A stretch of 64,000 nucleotides of DNA, from NCBI GenBank assembly GCA_015272515.1, contig JACYLN010000015.1, positions 1 through 64,000 on the forward strand. The letters run 5' to 3'. The translations under genes were made by a program, and so were the position numbers. The notes below the pieces were generated by a model that searched no databases, had not been told where the DNA came from, and saw nothing but the letters and a program-made list of their open reading frames with translations. How positions within the stretch are numbered: position 1 is the stretch's first letter; the number at the start of each line of letters is the position of its first letter. This DNA comes from Leptolyngbyaceae cyanobacterium C42_A2020_001 (GTDB lineage: Bacteria > Cyanobacteriota > Cyanobacteriia > Leptolyngbyales > Leptolyngbyaceae). Shown piece by piece: positions 36,301 to 45,215 of the stretch.

Positions 36301-36707
36301 TTGCCAACGAGGCTTACGAAAGTGGGCTGAGCATTACCAAAGCCGTGCTGGAGGCTTGTCGAGATCGCTTACGTCCGATTTTGATGACAACCATTTCAAC
36401 GATTATTGGGGCTGTGCCACTGTTGTTGGCAACGGGTGCGGGAGCAGCATCCCGGCAATCGCTAGGGACGGCAGTGGTTGGCGGGATGGTGGTTGCAACC
36501 ATTCTGAGTTTGTTCATTGTTCCCGTCCTCTACATTGTGATCAAGTCCCTTCAGACTCGGCTTCTCAAGCCACGCCAGAAGTTTGCACTGGAAGGGTCCT
36601 CAGATTATGGCAATGATGGCAATGGGGCTTCTCACCATCGAGATCGTCAGCCTGTGCCTACTCATTCTGCGCCTGATCGAGATGGGGATTCTCACCCTAA
36701 ACTGTAA
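33393..36707 (+). CDS. RND multidrug efflux permease (HAE1/AcrB type)
   Basis: 1104-residue inner-membrane proton-driven exporter with 12 predicted TM helices and two large periplasmic loops. The AcrB-type start FFIRRPVFATVCSVVITLLG and the porter-domain strand YPDIAPPQVTVTSNYVGAS are clear. The TM4 proton relay is the paired Asp in LATGLVVDDAIVIVED, and the TM10 Lys is in GMASKNSILIVEFA. All are intact, so the pump should be active. The C-terminal 40 residues after TM12 are a His/Asp/Gly-rich tail. Substrate class (HAE1 pumps: hydrophobic and amphiphilic compounds) is inferred from the family only. Confidence 0.95.
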   Translation: MIFSISDFFIRRPVFATVCSVVITLLGLACIPTLPIAQYPDIAPPQVTVTSNYVGASAEVVESTVTNILERELNGVRGVKYISSTSANDGTSSINLTFDLGTNQDIAAVDVQNRVSTVESRLPGPVTQTGVQVSKANNNFLLAIGLYSERDEKTGKDVYDDIYLSNYADLYISDAVKRIKGVGGVQIFGERKYAMRLWLDPERLASRNLTPQDVVASLQQQNLQVGAGQIGQPPTADPNQQYQFAVTAQGRLKDAEEFNNLVVKTTETGTLVQLKDVGRAELGAENYSSVLRFTPEDRITHRGVGLGITQQFGSNALDVASAVREEMKTLSASFPPGMKYAIAFDTTTFIRAGAEEVVISLLQAIGLVVLVIFLFLQDWRSALVVSIVIPVAFIGTFIFVKAFDFSINTLTLFALTLATGLVVDDAIVIVEDITRRIREEGMRPMSAAIASMNSLVSPVIATSLVLITVFVPVAFFPGTTGQLYRQFALTIAFSIAISTFNALTFTPMLAALLLKQRQAPNNWFFNRINRIIDATRDGYSNNVRGFIKRRNLVLGVFAALLALTYWVYTIVPGGFLPDEDQGYFITIVQGPEGVSLNYTENVLQKAEEILKAQPEVASVFSVGGFSFSGATPNNGLIFTLLKPWEDRKRADQSVQSIIGGFFPQPFGLFPKMVSIQEATVIPIAPPAIQGLGQFGGFDFYLQDRTGFGFDTLGEVLGKFMARASTYPSAQSPQVTGLRPTFNANTPQITVEVDRVRANQLQVSVEDVFSTLQVLLGSTYVNDFNQFNRAYRVYVQADSQFRSNPDDIKRLYVRSQTGKMIPLANLVQVSQTIGPSIISHYNLFRAVNITGAASLGVSSGQAIQAMEASAKETLPKGFGYEWSGLSLEEIQAGGASFIIFGLGIVFVFLTLAAQYENYFDPLIILLTVPLAILGALVAVLLKGTANDVYTQIGFVMLIGMASKNSILIVEFANEAYESGLSITKAVLEACRDRLRPILMTTISTIIGAVPLLLATGAGAASRQSLGTAVVGGMVVATILSLFIVPVLYIVIKSLQTRLLKPRQKFALEGSSDYGNDGNGASHHRDRQPVPTHSAPDRDGDSHPKL

Positions 36708-36742
36708 TGTCGAATTCGCCAAAGCATCTACAAGAGGTGCCC

Positions 36743-38371
36743 CTACCACGGGAGCCGTATTTGCATCCGAAGTCCTGCCGCGATCGCGCCTGCTAACCCT
36801 GCTGACATTGCTCCAGTTGAAGCGATGGCAAACAGCCACCACACTGCCGAGACCGCCGCTTTACGCGTTTGTTCCACACGCTGCTGAGTTTGTTGTTTAA
36901 AGATGTTAATTCGATTGTGGGCTTCCTTTTGAATTGTTCCCAGTTGCTCGGTTGTGCGATCGCGCCATTTCTCGACCTCACTCGTCACTGATTGACGTAC
37001 ATCTGAGATAGTTGCTTGAGAATGGGTAGCTAATTGTTCTGCTTGTGTCTTGGTATCATTGGCACTAACGAATTCTGTAATGTTCTCAATTAGATTTTGA
37101 TTATCCGCTTGAGTTAGAGTTAGAGCGAATGGAACTAAGTTTGACAAATTTTGTGTTAAAAGATTTGGTAGTTGTGCGATTACTTGGTCTTTTACCGCTT
37201 CAACAACCACCTGAGACACTGCCCCTGCATCAAATAAGGGCGATCGCTGGTCATCAGTCCCTGTAACCGAATCAGTCTTCGACTCAGCCAGATCAGAGTC
37301 AGCTAATTGCTCCTGGTTCCAAGTGCTCCATGTCGCTTCCATCTGGTTTAGAAGTCGCGTCTTTTTTTTCTTGGTCAAGTCTTGCCGCTGTTCCAAAATA
37401 GCTGCGATGGTGACCCGGTCAAACGCGGGACTCAATCTGCCACGGGGGAGCTTCGCAGACAGATCTTGTAGTAAATCTTGTAATGTACGTTCTACTCGTT
37501 TTGAAGTCAGGTTTTTGGCTTTCGAGTTCAGTAGAAAAGATTGGAGGGTTTGCCAAAAGGTTAGCATCTCAGTTTGGTAGACAGTCTGCTCAGAGTTTGA
37601 TTTGGTTGATGCTACTGTTTCAATGGGCGTAGACTCAACCGGCTGAGAACTGGCTTGCAACTGGTTCTGTAATCGTTCCTGAATCATTGGTTGCAGATTG
37701 ATCTGGCTGATAGTGGTTAGCACTTCTTGCCGGATAGCAGTCAACATTTGCTCCTGTGTAACAAGTTCCTCATCTGATTGTTTAAACATAGCGGTGATGG
37801 CTGAGAGAATGCGGCGGAATCCTGCCGTTGTCATACCGAGAAATACTGTCACTAGAGAAGTTACTGCGGTAGAACTCAACCATAGAAGCAACAAAAAATA
37901 TGCAGACCAAATCACCAAACCCACGATCGCGCCTGAAATCGGAATATTGATTTGACTAAAGGTTGTAGCTAAAAAACTTGCACTAAATAAAACTAAATTT
38001 ACTGTTAGAAGAATACCAAGACCTGCAACTACACTGACTGGCGATTTGTTTTTGAGGTGAACCTGGTTTGAATCTTCGTCAAGTGAATGAGTAGTTTTTT
38101 GGTGGTTGAGAAATGGAAATCGCCAAAACGACAGCGCGAGCGCAATGCCTAGATTGGTTAGCAGAAATTGCAGTGCCAGAGCTGTAATCAATCCAACCAC
38201 CAGTGCAGTCAATAACTGGGTCCAAATGGGAGGCGTAAGATAGACGGAAGCAAGTGGCTCTGTCTGAAGTAGAAGCCATTGCCCCTGGAAAAGATATGAT
38301 GCGCCTTGAAGGTTCACGGTTCTAAACCATCGCTCTGTTTTCTTTACCATAGCGATTGTAAAAACAATCAT
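36743..38371 (-). CDS. Large membrane protein with C-terminal helical domain, unknown
   Basis: 542 residues. Four hydrophobic segments lie in the first 220 residues (for example LTALVVGLITALALQFLL and AGLGILLTVNLVLFSASFLA). A cytoplasmic-type region of about 270 residues rich in Gln/Thr/Glu helices follows, and a last TM (WWLFAIASTGAMSAGLAGAIA) lies near the C terminus. The central part contains amphipathic, apolipoprotein-like helices. Start may be Met8 (MVKKTERWF). It ends 35 bases from the convergent RND gene. I recognise no family; membrane-associated scaffolding is a guess from architecture. Confidence 0.75.
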   Translation of the reverse strand: MIVFTIAMVKKTERWFRTVNLQGASYLFQGQWLLLQTEPLASVYLTPPIWTQLLTALVVGLITALALQFLLTNLGIALALSFWRFPFLNHQKTTHSLDEDSNQVHLKNKSPVSVVAGLGILLTVNLVLFSASFLATTFSQINIPISGAIVGLVIWSAYFLLLLWLSSTAVTSLVTVFLGMTTAGFRRILSAITAMFKQSDEELVTQEQMLTAIRQEVLTTISQINLQPMIQERLQNQLQASSQPVESTPIETVASTKSNSEQTVYQTEMLTFWQTLQSFLLNSKAKNLTSKRVERTLQDLLQDLSAKLPRGRLSPAFDRVTIAAILEQRQDLTKKKKTRLLNQMEATWSTWNQEQLADSDLAESKTDSVTGTDDQRSPLFDAGAVSQVVVEAVKDQVIAQLPNLLTQNLSNLVPFALTLTQADNQNLIENITEFVSANDTKTQAEQLATHSQATISDVRQSVTSEVEKWRDRTTEQLGTIQKEAHNRINIFKQQTQQRVEQTRKAAVSAVWWLFAIASTGAMSAGLAGAIAAGLRMQIRLPW

Positions 38372-38449
38372 CCTCTAGCTAAATAGAGAGGAGCGATGAA
38401 TTCGATGCGTAATTTCAATCTCTAATCAAATTAATCTCTCGTTACAAGT

Positions 38450-39508
38450 ATGACCTCTGCGTTCAGTTCCCATTCTGAGCTAAATTCTTCAGCCCTCGCC
38501 AGTGTGACTTTCTTAGATACGGAAGCGGCTGCAAAACGACTCGTTCATCAAGCTCACCATACTCCTGTCATGACCTCTACTCAGGTCAATCAGCAAGTAA
38601 AGAGCCAAGTTTTTTTTAAGTGCGAAAATTTTCAACGAACGGGATCCTTTAAATTTCGGGGGGCTTACAATGCACTGTCTCAACTTTCGACTGAACAACG
38701 GCAACAGGGGGTGTTGACCTATTCCTCTGGTAACCATGCTCAAGCGATCGCACTTTCTAGCCAACTTCTTGGTATTCCTGCGACGATCATCATGCCAGCC
38801 GATGCACCTGCCGTAAAACAAGCAGCAACTCGCAGTTATGGGGCAACTGTCATTTTGTACGATCGCCAAACAACGGATCGAGAAACCCTTGCTCACCAAC
38901 TAGCGGCAGAGCAAAATTTGACGCTGATTCCACCGTTTGATCATCCCCATGTCATCGCTGGACAAGGCACTGCTGCAAAAGAGCTGTTTGACGAAGTAGG
39001 AGAACTGGATTTGCTGCTCGTTTGTTGCGGGGGTGGCGGTCTGTTGTCGGGTTGTGCGATCGCGGCTCATGCCCTTTCTCCCAATTGCAAGGTGATTGGG
39101 GTAGAGCCAAAACGCGCCGATGATGCAACGCGATCGTTCTACACCAAAACACTGCAAACGGTTCACAATCCCAACACCATTGCCGATGGCGCACGCACTT
39201 CGGCTCTAGGAAACTATACCTTTCCGCTTGTGCTGCACTACGTTTCAGATATGGTTACTGTTCATGAAATCGCAATTCTTCGCACCATGTTTTTTCTGTG
39301 GGAACGGCTCAAAATTGTAGTAGAACCGACAGGAGCATTGGCGGCAGCGGCACTGTTAGAAGGAGTGATTGCAGAACCAGATGCCAGAATTGGCGTAATT
39401 ATTTCGGGTGGGAATATTGATCTAAAACAAGCCAGAAAACTATTCACCAAAGCCAACACACCCGAAAAGCCAGAGCGCCTATTTCCGTTGGCAAGTGAAT
39501 TGAGTTGA
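38450..39508 (+). CDS. PLP-dependent threonine dehydratase / serine racemase-like ammonia-lyase
   Basis: 352-residue fold-type II PLP enzyme. The Schiff-base Lys is in GSFKFRGAYNAL, the substrate-carboxylate loop is SSGNHAQA, and the phosphate-binding glycine loop is CCGGGGLLSG. C-terminal SGGNIDLKQ matches the metal-linked end of serine-racemase and threo-3-hydroxyaspartate ammonia-lyase enzymes, which lack the ACT regulatory domain of biosynthetic IlvA. The likely reaction is deamination of threonine, serine or hydroxyaspartate to the oxo acid plus ammonium. It sits upstream of ureG and the urea operon and could feed ammonium to the cell, but has its own spacer and no NtcA box. Confidence 0.85.
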   Translation: MTSAFSSHSELNSSALASVTFLDTEAAAKRLVHQAHHTPVMTSTQVNQQVKSQVFFKCENFQRTGSFKFRGAYNALSQLSTEQRQQGVLTYSSGNHAQAIALSSQLLGIPATIIMPADAPAVKQAATRSYGATVILYDRQTTDRETLAHQLAAEQNLTLIPPFDHPHVIAGQGTAAKELFDEVGELDLLLVCCGGGGLLSGCAIAAHALSPNCKVIGVEPKRADDATRSFYTKTLQTVHNPNTIADGARTSALGNYTFPLVLHYVSDMVTVHEIAILRTMFFLWERLKIVVEPTGALAAAALLEGVIAEPDARIGVIISGGNIDLKQARKLFTKANTPEKPERLFPLASELS

Positions 39509-39529
39509 AGGTTGCATCATGCTGCAAAT

Positions 39530-39605
39530 CTAAAATCCTTATTCAGAAATGCTCAAACTGCCAACTGCACTCTAAAATCTAGAGTCTAGAATCTAAAATC
39601 TCGAA
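39530..39605. repeat. Degenerate CTAAAATCTAGA-type intergenic repeat
   Basis: CTAAAATC occurs three times within 76 bases, along with TCTAGAGTCTAGA, which is palindromic. The texture is the same as the arms around the cyclase gene (AATCTAAACTCTGC). It fills the spacer before ureG, leaving little room for a promoter. Confidence 0.45.
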
Positions 39606-39611
39606 ATCATA

Positions 39612-40220
39612 ATGAGTGCTCTCCGGGTTGGTGTCGCGGGTCCAGTGGGTTCAGGGAAAACAGCATTGGTTGATGCTTTGTGCAAAACGATGCGCGATCG
39701 CTTCAACCTGGCAGTTGTAACCAATGATATTTATACCCAGGAGGATGCCCAGTTTTTGGTTCGCAGTCAGGCATTAGAGCGCGATCGCATCTTGGGCGTA
39801 GAAACGGGAGGCTGCCCCCACACTGCCATTCGCGAAGATGCATCGATGAACCTGTACGCGATCGAAGAGCTGGAACACCGCTTTTCAAACCTGGATATTG
39901 TGTTCGTCGAAAGCGGTGGGGATAACCTCGCAGCTACCTTCAGCCCCGAATTAGTGGATCTCACCATTTACGTCATTGATGTGGCAGGGGGCGATAAAAT
40001 CCCTCGCAAAGGTGGTCCCGGCATTACAAAATCTGATTTATTAGTGATCAACAAAATTGATCTCGCACCCTATGTTGGCGCAGATCTTCAGGTTATGGAG
40101 CACGATACCCAAAAAATGCGGGGCAAAAAACCCTTTGTATTTACAAATCTCAAAACCCAGGTAGGACTTTCCGAAGTCGTCAACTTTGTTTGTACACAGG
40201 GGTTAAGAGTTGAGTGCTAG
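39612..40220 (+). CDS. ureG: Urease accessory GTPase UreG
   Basis: SIMIBI-class GTPase that drives nickel insertion into urease together with UreD, UreF and UreE. The P-loop GPVGSGKT is at residues 10-17, the metal-binding invariant Cys-Pro-His in [15 protein letters not shown] is at 68-70, the Walker B region is [16 protein letters not shown], and the base-recognition motif is NKIDLA. Length 202 is standard. No other ure gene is in the window, but it directly precedes the urea transporter operon with which it makes functional sense. The urt NtcA promoter lies downstream of it, so ureG is not driven by that site. Confidence 0.97.
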   Translation: MSALRVGVAGPVGSGKTALVDALCKTMRDRFNLAVVTNDIYTQEDAQFLVRSQALERDRILGVETGGCPHTAIREDASMNLYAIEELEHRFSNLDIVFVESGGDNLAATFSPELVDLTIYVIDVAGGDKIPRKGGPGITKSDLLVINKIDLAPYVGADLQVMEHDTQKMRGKKPFVFTNLKTQVGLSEVVNFVCTQGLRVEC

Positions 40221-40346
40221 GGTCAAAACAGTTCATATACTACTCAAAAAGAGCCAACTGACAGCTTCTATTGAAAAATCCTCCCTGGGGATCACCGACT
40301 TCCCTCAAAAGATATGTTAATGACTGTTATGAGCTTTCGAGCATTT

Positions 40347-40388
40347 GTATAAGAGGATACAAATGGCGGACAGTCGTAACTCTAATAT
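40347..40388 (+). promoter_or_regulatory. NtcA-activated promoter of the urt operon
   Basis: NtcA box GTATAAGAGGATAC at 40347-40360 (perfect GTA-N8-TAC) sits inside a longer perfect dyad CATTTGTA-N8-TACAAATG. The -10 box TAATAT is at 40383-40388, with a 22-base gap, the textbook class II NtcA geometry. Transcription would start near 40395, leaving a leader of about 138 bases before urtA. The first part of the spacer (40221-40346) has nothing else. Confidence 0.9.
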
Positions 40389-40532
40389 CACTCAGTATTG
40401 CAATGATTTGCACTGACTCCTCCACAGTCACTACGTACTAGCAGGCAAATAGTCGGATGAAAGCTGGTTAGGTTGTTTGTCCTCATCGTGTGTGCGTGTG
40501 AGATGTACACAGGCTCAGGAGATATAGATTAG

Positions 40533-41927
40533 ATGAAGTCGCGCATTCCCCCCATTATTCTCGGCGGCATCAGCCGTCGTCGATTTATCCAATACGGCTC
40601 TTTGGCAGTTGGCTCTAGCATTGTTGCAGCCTGCTCAAGCGGTGGAGGTGAATCTACCACGTCTTCTTCGCCCGGTGCGAGTCCTGTTGCTTCAACCGCA
40701 GGGGGTGAAGGAATCAAAGTTGGAGTGATGTACTCAACGACTGGCACGATCGCGATCGTTGAAAAATCGCTTCAGGATGCAACCTTCCTCGCGATCGAGC
40801 AGATCAACGAAGGCAAAGGGCCCTGGTCTGGTAAGCAAGGGATTAAAGGTAAAAAGATTGACATGGCGGTTGTCAACCCCGACTCCAACTGGGACTTGTA
40901 CAACCAAATGTCTAAGCGGTTGATCGACGAAGATAAAGTTGTTTGCGTATTGGGTTGCTACACTTCCGCAAGCCGTAAATCAGTATTGCCAGTGTTTGAA
41001 GAGAAAGACAGCATTCTTTACTACCCTGTTTATTACGAAGGGAATGAATGTAGCTCCAACGTGTTCTACACCGGAGCTGCTCCGAACCAGCAGATCACCG
41101 ACTCGATCCCCTACTGCGCTAAAAACTTTGGTAAGAAAGGGTTTTTCATCGGTTCTGACTACATCTATCCCAAAGAAAGTAACCGGATTGCGAAAGCTGA
41201 ACTTGTGAAAGCTGGTGGTGAAGTAGTTGGAGACGAGTACGCAGCTCTGGGTACAACCGAGTTCATTACGATCATCAACAAGATTAAGCAAGCAAAACCC
41301 GACTTCGTGTTGAGTAACCTGGTGGGTGACAGTATTCCTGCGTTTTACAAGCAGTATAAGGATGCTGGTATTTCTCCCGAAGATATTCCCATCATGGCGT
41401 ATCCCACCACAGAAGAAGAAGTGTTGGCGATGGGTCCTGAATTTGCGGAAGGTCACTACACCAGCTTTAACTACTTCCAGACGGTCGATACTCCCGAAAA
41501 CAAAGCGTTTGTGGAGCAGTTCAAGGCAAAATTTGGCGACGATCGGGTCACCAACGGTGTGATGGAAGCGGCCTACTTCCAGACCTTCTTCATGGCACAA
41601 GCAATGGAGAAAGTTTTGGATGAAGGCAAAGAAATTAACACTGCAACCCTGAGAGAAGCCACTCGTGGTCAGGTGTTTAACGCTCCTCAAGGAACCGTGA
41701 AGATTGACCCCGATAACTACCATACCTATCTCTACTCGCGGATTGGGAAGTGGAAGTCCGACGGTCAAGCTGACATCATTTTCTCCACAAAAGCGGCTGT
41801 GAAGCCAATTCCCTGGAGCCAAGCCCTTTACAAGGGACGTATCTGCGTTCACTCCACACCGGATAAACGCGGCAACCCGATTGTGGAAACCAAGAAAGAC
41901 GTACCGATCGAATTCCTCAAGGTTTAG
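40533..41927 (+). CDS. urtA: Urea ABC transporter substrate-binding protein UrtA
   Basis: 464-residue urea receptor of the leucine-type (HAAT) family. The N terminus has a twin-arginine motif (SRRRFIQYGS) followed by a lipobox (VAACSSGG), so it is probably a Tat-exported lipoprotein. Family hallmarks are KVGVMYSTTGTIAIVEKSLQ, VLGCYTSASRKSVLPVFEE, YYPVYYEGNECSSNVFYTGA and the C-terminal GRICVHSTPDKRGNPIVETK, which is specific to urea/short-amide UrtA. First gene of urtABCDE, with the NtcA promoter upstream and a strong hairpin after the stop. Confidence 0.98.
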   Translation: MKSRIPPIILGGISRRRFIQYGSLAVGSSIVAACSSGGGESTTSSSPGASPVASTAGGEGIKVGVMYSTTGTIAIVEKSLQDATFLAIEQINEGKGPWSGKQGIKGKKIDMAVVNPDSNWDLYNQMSKRLIDEDKVVCVLGCYTSASRKSVLPVFEEKDSILYYPVYYEGNECSSNVFYTGAAPNQQITDSIPYCAKNFGKKGFFIGSDYIYPKESNRIAKAELVKAGGEVVGDEYAALGTTEFITIINKIKQAKPDFVLSNLVGDSIPAFYKQYKDAGISPEDIPIMAYPTTEEEVLAMGPEFAEGHYTSFNYFQTVDTPENKAFVEQFKAKFGDDRVTNGVMEAAYFQTFFMAQAMEKVLDEGKEINTATLREATRGQVFNAPQGTVKIDPDNYHTYLYSRIGKWKSDGQADIIFSTKAAVKPIPWSQALYKGRICVHSTPDKRGNPIVETKKDVPIEFLKV

Positions 41928-41945
41928 TGACCTGTGGTTGACAAG

Positions 41946-41974
41946 TCCCTGTCCTCGTTTAAAGGGGTCAGGGA
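41946..41974 (+). terminator. Hairpin between urtA and urtB
   Basis: TCCCTGTCCTC-N7-GGGGTCAGGGA forms an 11-bp stem with one mismatch, followed by TTATTTCATT. Such hairpins behind a binding-protein gene usually stabilise its mRNA or partly terminate, giving more receptor than permease. Confidence 0.6.
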
Positions 41975-42010
41975 TTATTTCATTCCTTGTAGAGATGGGA
42001 GCTAGGATGT

Positions 42011-42958
42011 ATGGATTTGGCGCTGTCATTGGGGCAATTGTTAGCAGAGGCTCCGCCGCCTAAAGCAATTGATTTTGTGACGCTTTTGAATCAATTGTTG
42101 AATGGTATCGGTATTGTTGGAATTTTATTGCTCACTGGGTTAGGTCTCGCCATTACCTTTGGTGTGATGCGGATCATTAACCTCGCCCATGGTGAGTTCA
42201 TCATGCTGGGGGCTTACACCACCTTCTTGTTGCAAAAGAACTTCAAGATGGATTTGCTTCTGACGATCCCATTTGCATTTATTGTTACGGCGATTATCGG
42301 AGCACTTCTAGAGCTGACGATCATTCGTCGTTTGTATGGTCGTCCCCTAGAAACGTTACTGGCAACCTGGGGTTTGAGTATTGTGATCCAGGGGGTTGTC
42401 AAATTAATTTTCACAGCTCAGTTGAGGTATGTGAAAGCGCCGCCTTACATTAAGGGGAACTGGCGACTGGCTGAAATCGGTGGACAGGCGATCGAAATCT
42501 CCTACTATCGTTTATTCATTATCTTCGTTGCACTGGCATTGTTTGGTATTACAGCGTTCTTACTGTATAAGACAACTTTTGGTCGGCAGGTGAGAGCAGT
42601 GACTCAAAACCGCGATATGGCCAAGTGCTTGGGCGTTAATACGGGCTTAGTTGATATGGCCACCTTTGCCTATGGATGCGGTTTGGCAGGCGTTGCTGGT
42701 TCTGTAATTTCTTCTCTTAAGAGTGTGGCTCCACCCATGGGACAGGATTATCTCGTAGATGCGTGGATGACTGTTGTAACGGGCGGTGTAGATAAGTTAG
42801 TTGGGGTGTTAGCTGGATCGTTCTTGATTGGTCAGTCGAATGCTGTGCTGGCTTACTTGTTAAATGACCCGACTGCACGAGTCATCGTATTGGCGGCAGT
42901 GATTGTGCTAATTCGCTATCGTCCTGAGGGTTTGTTTACGGTGCAAAAGCGGGGCTAA
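42011..42958 (+). CDS. urtB: Urea ABC transporter permease UrtB
   Basis: 315-residue inner-membrane permease of the LivH type with about eight TM helices. Family motifs are GLGLAITFGVMRIINLAHGEF and, near the C terminus, YLVDAWMTVVTGGVDKLVG. The N-terminal 20 residues before TM1 (LLAEAPPPKAIDFVTLL) are longer than in some homologues. It lies 83 bases after urtA and 52 before urtC, in the same operon. It forms the translocation pore with UrtC. Confidence 0.97.
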   Translation: MDLALSLGQLLAEAPPPKAIDFVTLLNQLLNGIGIVGILLLTGLGLAITFGVMRIINLAHGEFIMLGAYTTFLLQKNFKMDLLLTIPFAFIVTAIIGALLELTIIRRLYGRPLETLLATWGLSIVIQGVVKLIFTAQLRYVKAPPYIKGNWRLAEIGGQAIEISYYRLFIIFVALALFGITAFLLYKTTFGRQVRAVTQNRDMAKCLGVNTGLVDMATFAYGCGLAGVAGSVISSLKSVAPPMGQDYLVDAWMTVVTGGVDKLVGVLAGSFLIGQSNAVLAYLLNDPTARVIVLAAVIVLIRYRPEGLFTVQKRG

Positions 42959-43010
42959 CCGTATTTCCTAACAATATGAGTCAATCTTTTGGAGGCTAGG
43001 AGCAGCATCA

Positions 43011-44285
43011 ATGACACAGGTTTTAGGTCGTCTTCGGCGACAGTCGATTATCCCAATTAATTTATTAATTACAGTTGGAGTCATTCTCCTTATTCTGGTG
43101 CTTTTTCCCTTACTTGCGGGTCCCTTCCAAACCAATTTCATGGCGAAGCTGCTGCTGTTTGGCGTGTTAGCCGTTTCGCTGGATCTGGTTTGGGGTTTTA
43201 CTGGAATTCTGAGTTTTGCCCACGGCGTGTTTTTCACTCTGGGGGGATACGCCATGGCGTATTACCTGAAGTTGAATTTGTCAGCTTCTGCAAATACTTA
43301 TGGTGGTACCTTACCCGACTTTATGGTGTGGAACGGGTTGAAGGAGTTGCCCTGGTTCATTGCACCTTTGCAAATTTTCCCGATCGCGATGGCGGCCATG
43401 GTGCTAGTGCCAGCAGGTTTTGCCTACATCATTGGTTGGTTTATTTTTCGGTCTAAGGTGAGTGGGGTTTACATCACCATCATTACCCTGGCAATTTCTT
43501 CGGCGTTGACAACGTTTTTTGTCAGTCAACAAGCTTACACGGGTGGCACGAATGGGATTACGGATGTATCTAAGCTAAGTCTATTTGGCTTAGAAATTCC
43601 GTTTCTGGGGCTGTATTACATCATTCTCGCGTTTACCGTGTTTGTGATGGCTACGGCTTGGTGGCTGACTCAGTCAAACTTTGGTTTGATTTTGCGATCA
43701 ATTAAAGAGAACGAGAAGCGGATTTCCTACCTGGGTTACGACGTTGCAAGTTACAAAATTTTCATTTGGACCTTGTCTGCTGGGATCGCTGGTATTGCTG
43801 GCGGACTGTTTGTGCCCTTGAATCGGTTCATTTCACCTGTATATTTGGCGGTTGCATTTGGGACGCAAGTGGTAATTTGGGTGGCCGTTGGTGGACGCGG
43901 TACACTACTGGGTCCTTTTATTGCAGCAATTTTGCTGGGGCAGGTTCAAAACTATGCGGATCGGGTAACTCAGGACTGGCAGCTTTTTGTAGGAGTTTTG
44001 TTGCTCGTTGTTGTGCTGTTTTTACCCGATGGCTTAATGGGGTTAGTACCCAAGAAGTTTCGATTAAGCGATGCAACGCGCTTGATGGGAATTGTTGGAA
44101 CCAATCCGACTTCAGGCTTTGTGCAACCCCGCTTGTTTGACTGGTACACCCCTCTTAGAAGTCTAGTTACGACGTTGACTGGATTTGTGAGTTCGGGTTT
44201 GCGATCGCCGCGTCCCACTCAGGATGAAGCTGATCGGATGCTCGTTGGAAAGCCAAATGCTAATTCAGTTCGTCGCAAACTTTAG
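43011..44285 (+). CDS. urtC: Urea ABC transporter permease UrtC
   Basis: 424-residue LivM-type permease. It has about ten TM segments with the family motif LDLVWGFTGILSFAHGVFFTLGGY (positions about 62-85, only partly quoted elsewhere) and the coupling region SIKENEKRISYLGYDVASYK. The last 70 residues beyond the final TM (from about LVPKKFRLSD) form a soluble tail with FDWYTPLRSLVTTL, longer than in many UrtC proteins. It is followed after 120 bases by urtD; that spacer shows no clear promoter. Confidence 0.97.
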   Translation: MTQVLGRLRRQSIIPINLLITVGVILLILVLFPLLAGPFQTNFMAKLLLFGVLAVSLDLVWGFTGILSFAHGVFFTLGGYAMAYYLKLNLSASANTYGGTLPDFMVWNGLKELPWFIAPLQIFPIAMAAMVLVPAGFAYIIGWFIFRSKVSGVYITIITLAISSALTTFFVSQQAYTGGTNGITDVSKLSLFGLEIPFLGLYYIILAFTVFVMATAWWLTQSNFGLILRSIKENEKRISYLGYDVASYKIFIWTLSAGIAGIAGGLFVPLNRFISPVYLAVAFGTQVVIWVAVGGRGTLLGPFIAAILLGQVQNYADRVTQDWQLFVGVLLLVVVLFLPDGLMGLVPKKFRLSDATRLMGIVGTNPTSGFVQPRLFDWYTPLRSLVTTLTGFVSSGLRSPRPTQDEADRMLVGKPNANSVRRKL

Positions 44286-44405
44286 AGTAGGTAGCAACAG
44301 GGGAATGGCGGTCTAGGTCTTTGGTTATAGGTTTAGGTATCTAGGCCACAAAAAGTCCCTCAACCTGTTGATAGTGTTGTGTTGTTAATTCAGGTAGGTT
44401 GATCA

Positions 44406-45215
44406 ATGGAAGTGATTTCGTCTGTTGAGACCTTCAATGGTTCAAAGGTAGCTTCACCAGTGGAAACGGTTCTTTCTGTACGACAAGTTAAAGTTGTTTT
44501 CTCAGGCTTCCAAGCATTAAAAGGGGTCGATTTAGACGTGGGCGATCGCGAAATTGTGACGATCATTGGGCCCAACGGTGCAGGTAAAAGTACTTTATTG
44601 GATGCGATCGTGGGAAAATCTCCGGTAGCGTCTGGGCATGTCTATTACCACGGTAAGGAGATCACCAACAAAAGTCCTTATGAGATCGCCCGCATGGGAA
44701 TTGGACGTAAGTTCCAAAATCCCAACGTTTACAACGACCTGACGGTATTTGAAAACCTGTTGTTGGCGCTAAAGGGTAGTCACGGGATTATGTCCTCGAT
44801 TCGGGCAAAGTTGACTCAAGCGAAGAAGGAAAAAATCAAGGATGTGCTCGATCGCGTTGGGCTAGTAGACAAGGCTTTCACTAAGGTCTCTTCCCTCTCT
44901 CACGGGCAGAAGCAGTGGGTTGAAATTGGCATGGTATTGGCTCAAGACCCAACCGTCGTGCTGTTAGACGAGCCGACTGCTGGGATGACTCCTGATGAAA
45001 CCCACATGACGGGGGAAATCATCAAATCAATCTCCAAAACTCACTCCGTAGTCGTGATCGAACACGATATGGAATTTGTGAAGCAAATTGCTCAGCGTAT
45101 TGTGGTGCTCCACCAGGGCGCGAAACTCACAGAAGGTACTGTGAGCGAAGTTCAATCGAATCCAGAAGTTATTGAGGTGTATTTGGGTCGTGAAAGAATC
45201 GATGCCGCTGCTTGA
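44406..45215 (+). CDS. urtD: Urea ABC transporter ATPase UrtD
   Basis: 269-residue LivG-type ATPase. Walker A is GPNGAGKST, the signature is LSHGQKQWVEIG (typical of UrtD, LSHGQ rather than LSGGQ), and Walker B is VVLLDEPTAGMTPDET. The first 25 residues are a variable extension. Its end overlaps the start of urtE by 14 bases, implying translational coupling. It energises urea import with UrtE. Confidence 0.97.
   Translation: MEVISSVETFNGSKVASPVETVLSVRQVKVVFSGFQALKGVDLDVGDREIVTIIGPNGAGKSTLLDAIVGKSPVASGHVYYHGKEITNKSPYEIARMGIGRKFQNPNVYNDLTVFENLLLALKGSHGIMSSIRAKLTQAKKEKIKDVLDRVGLVDKAFTKVSSLSHGQKQWVEIGMVLAQDPTVVLLDEPTAGMTPDETHMTGEIIKSISKTHSVVVIEHDMEFVKQIAQRIVVLHQGAKLTEGTVSEVQSNPEVIEVYLGRERIDAAA

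Noticed and set aside
40980-42029. 349-residue open frame on the minus strand over urtA/urtB
   Set aside because: Antisense shadow of urtA: His/Phe/Arg-rich composition, no RBS, and the plus-strand UrtA call is certain.
45172-45201. Upstream ATG for urtE
   Set aside because: Adds ten residues foreign to UrtE; the ATG at 45202 gives the normal 14-base overlap with urtD.
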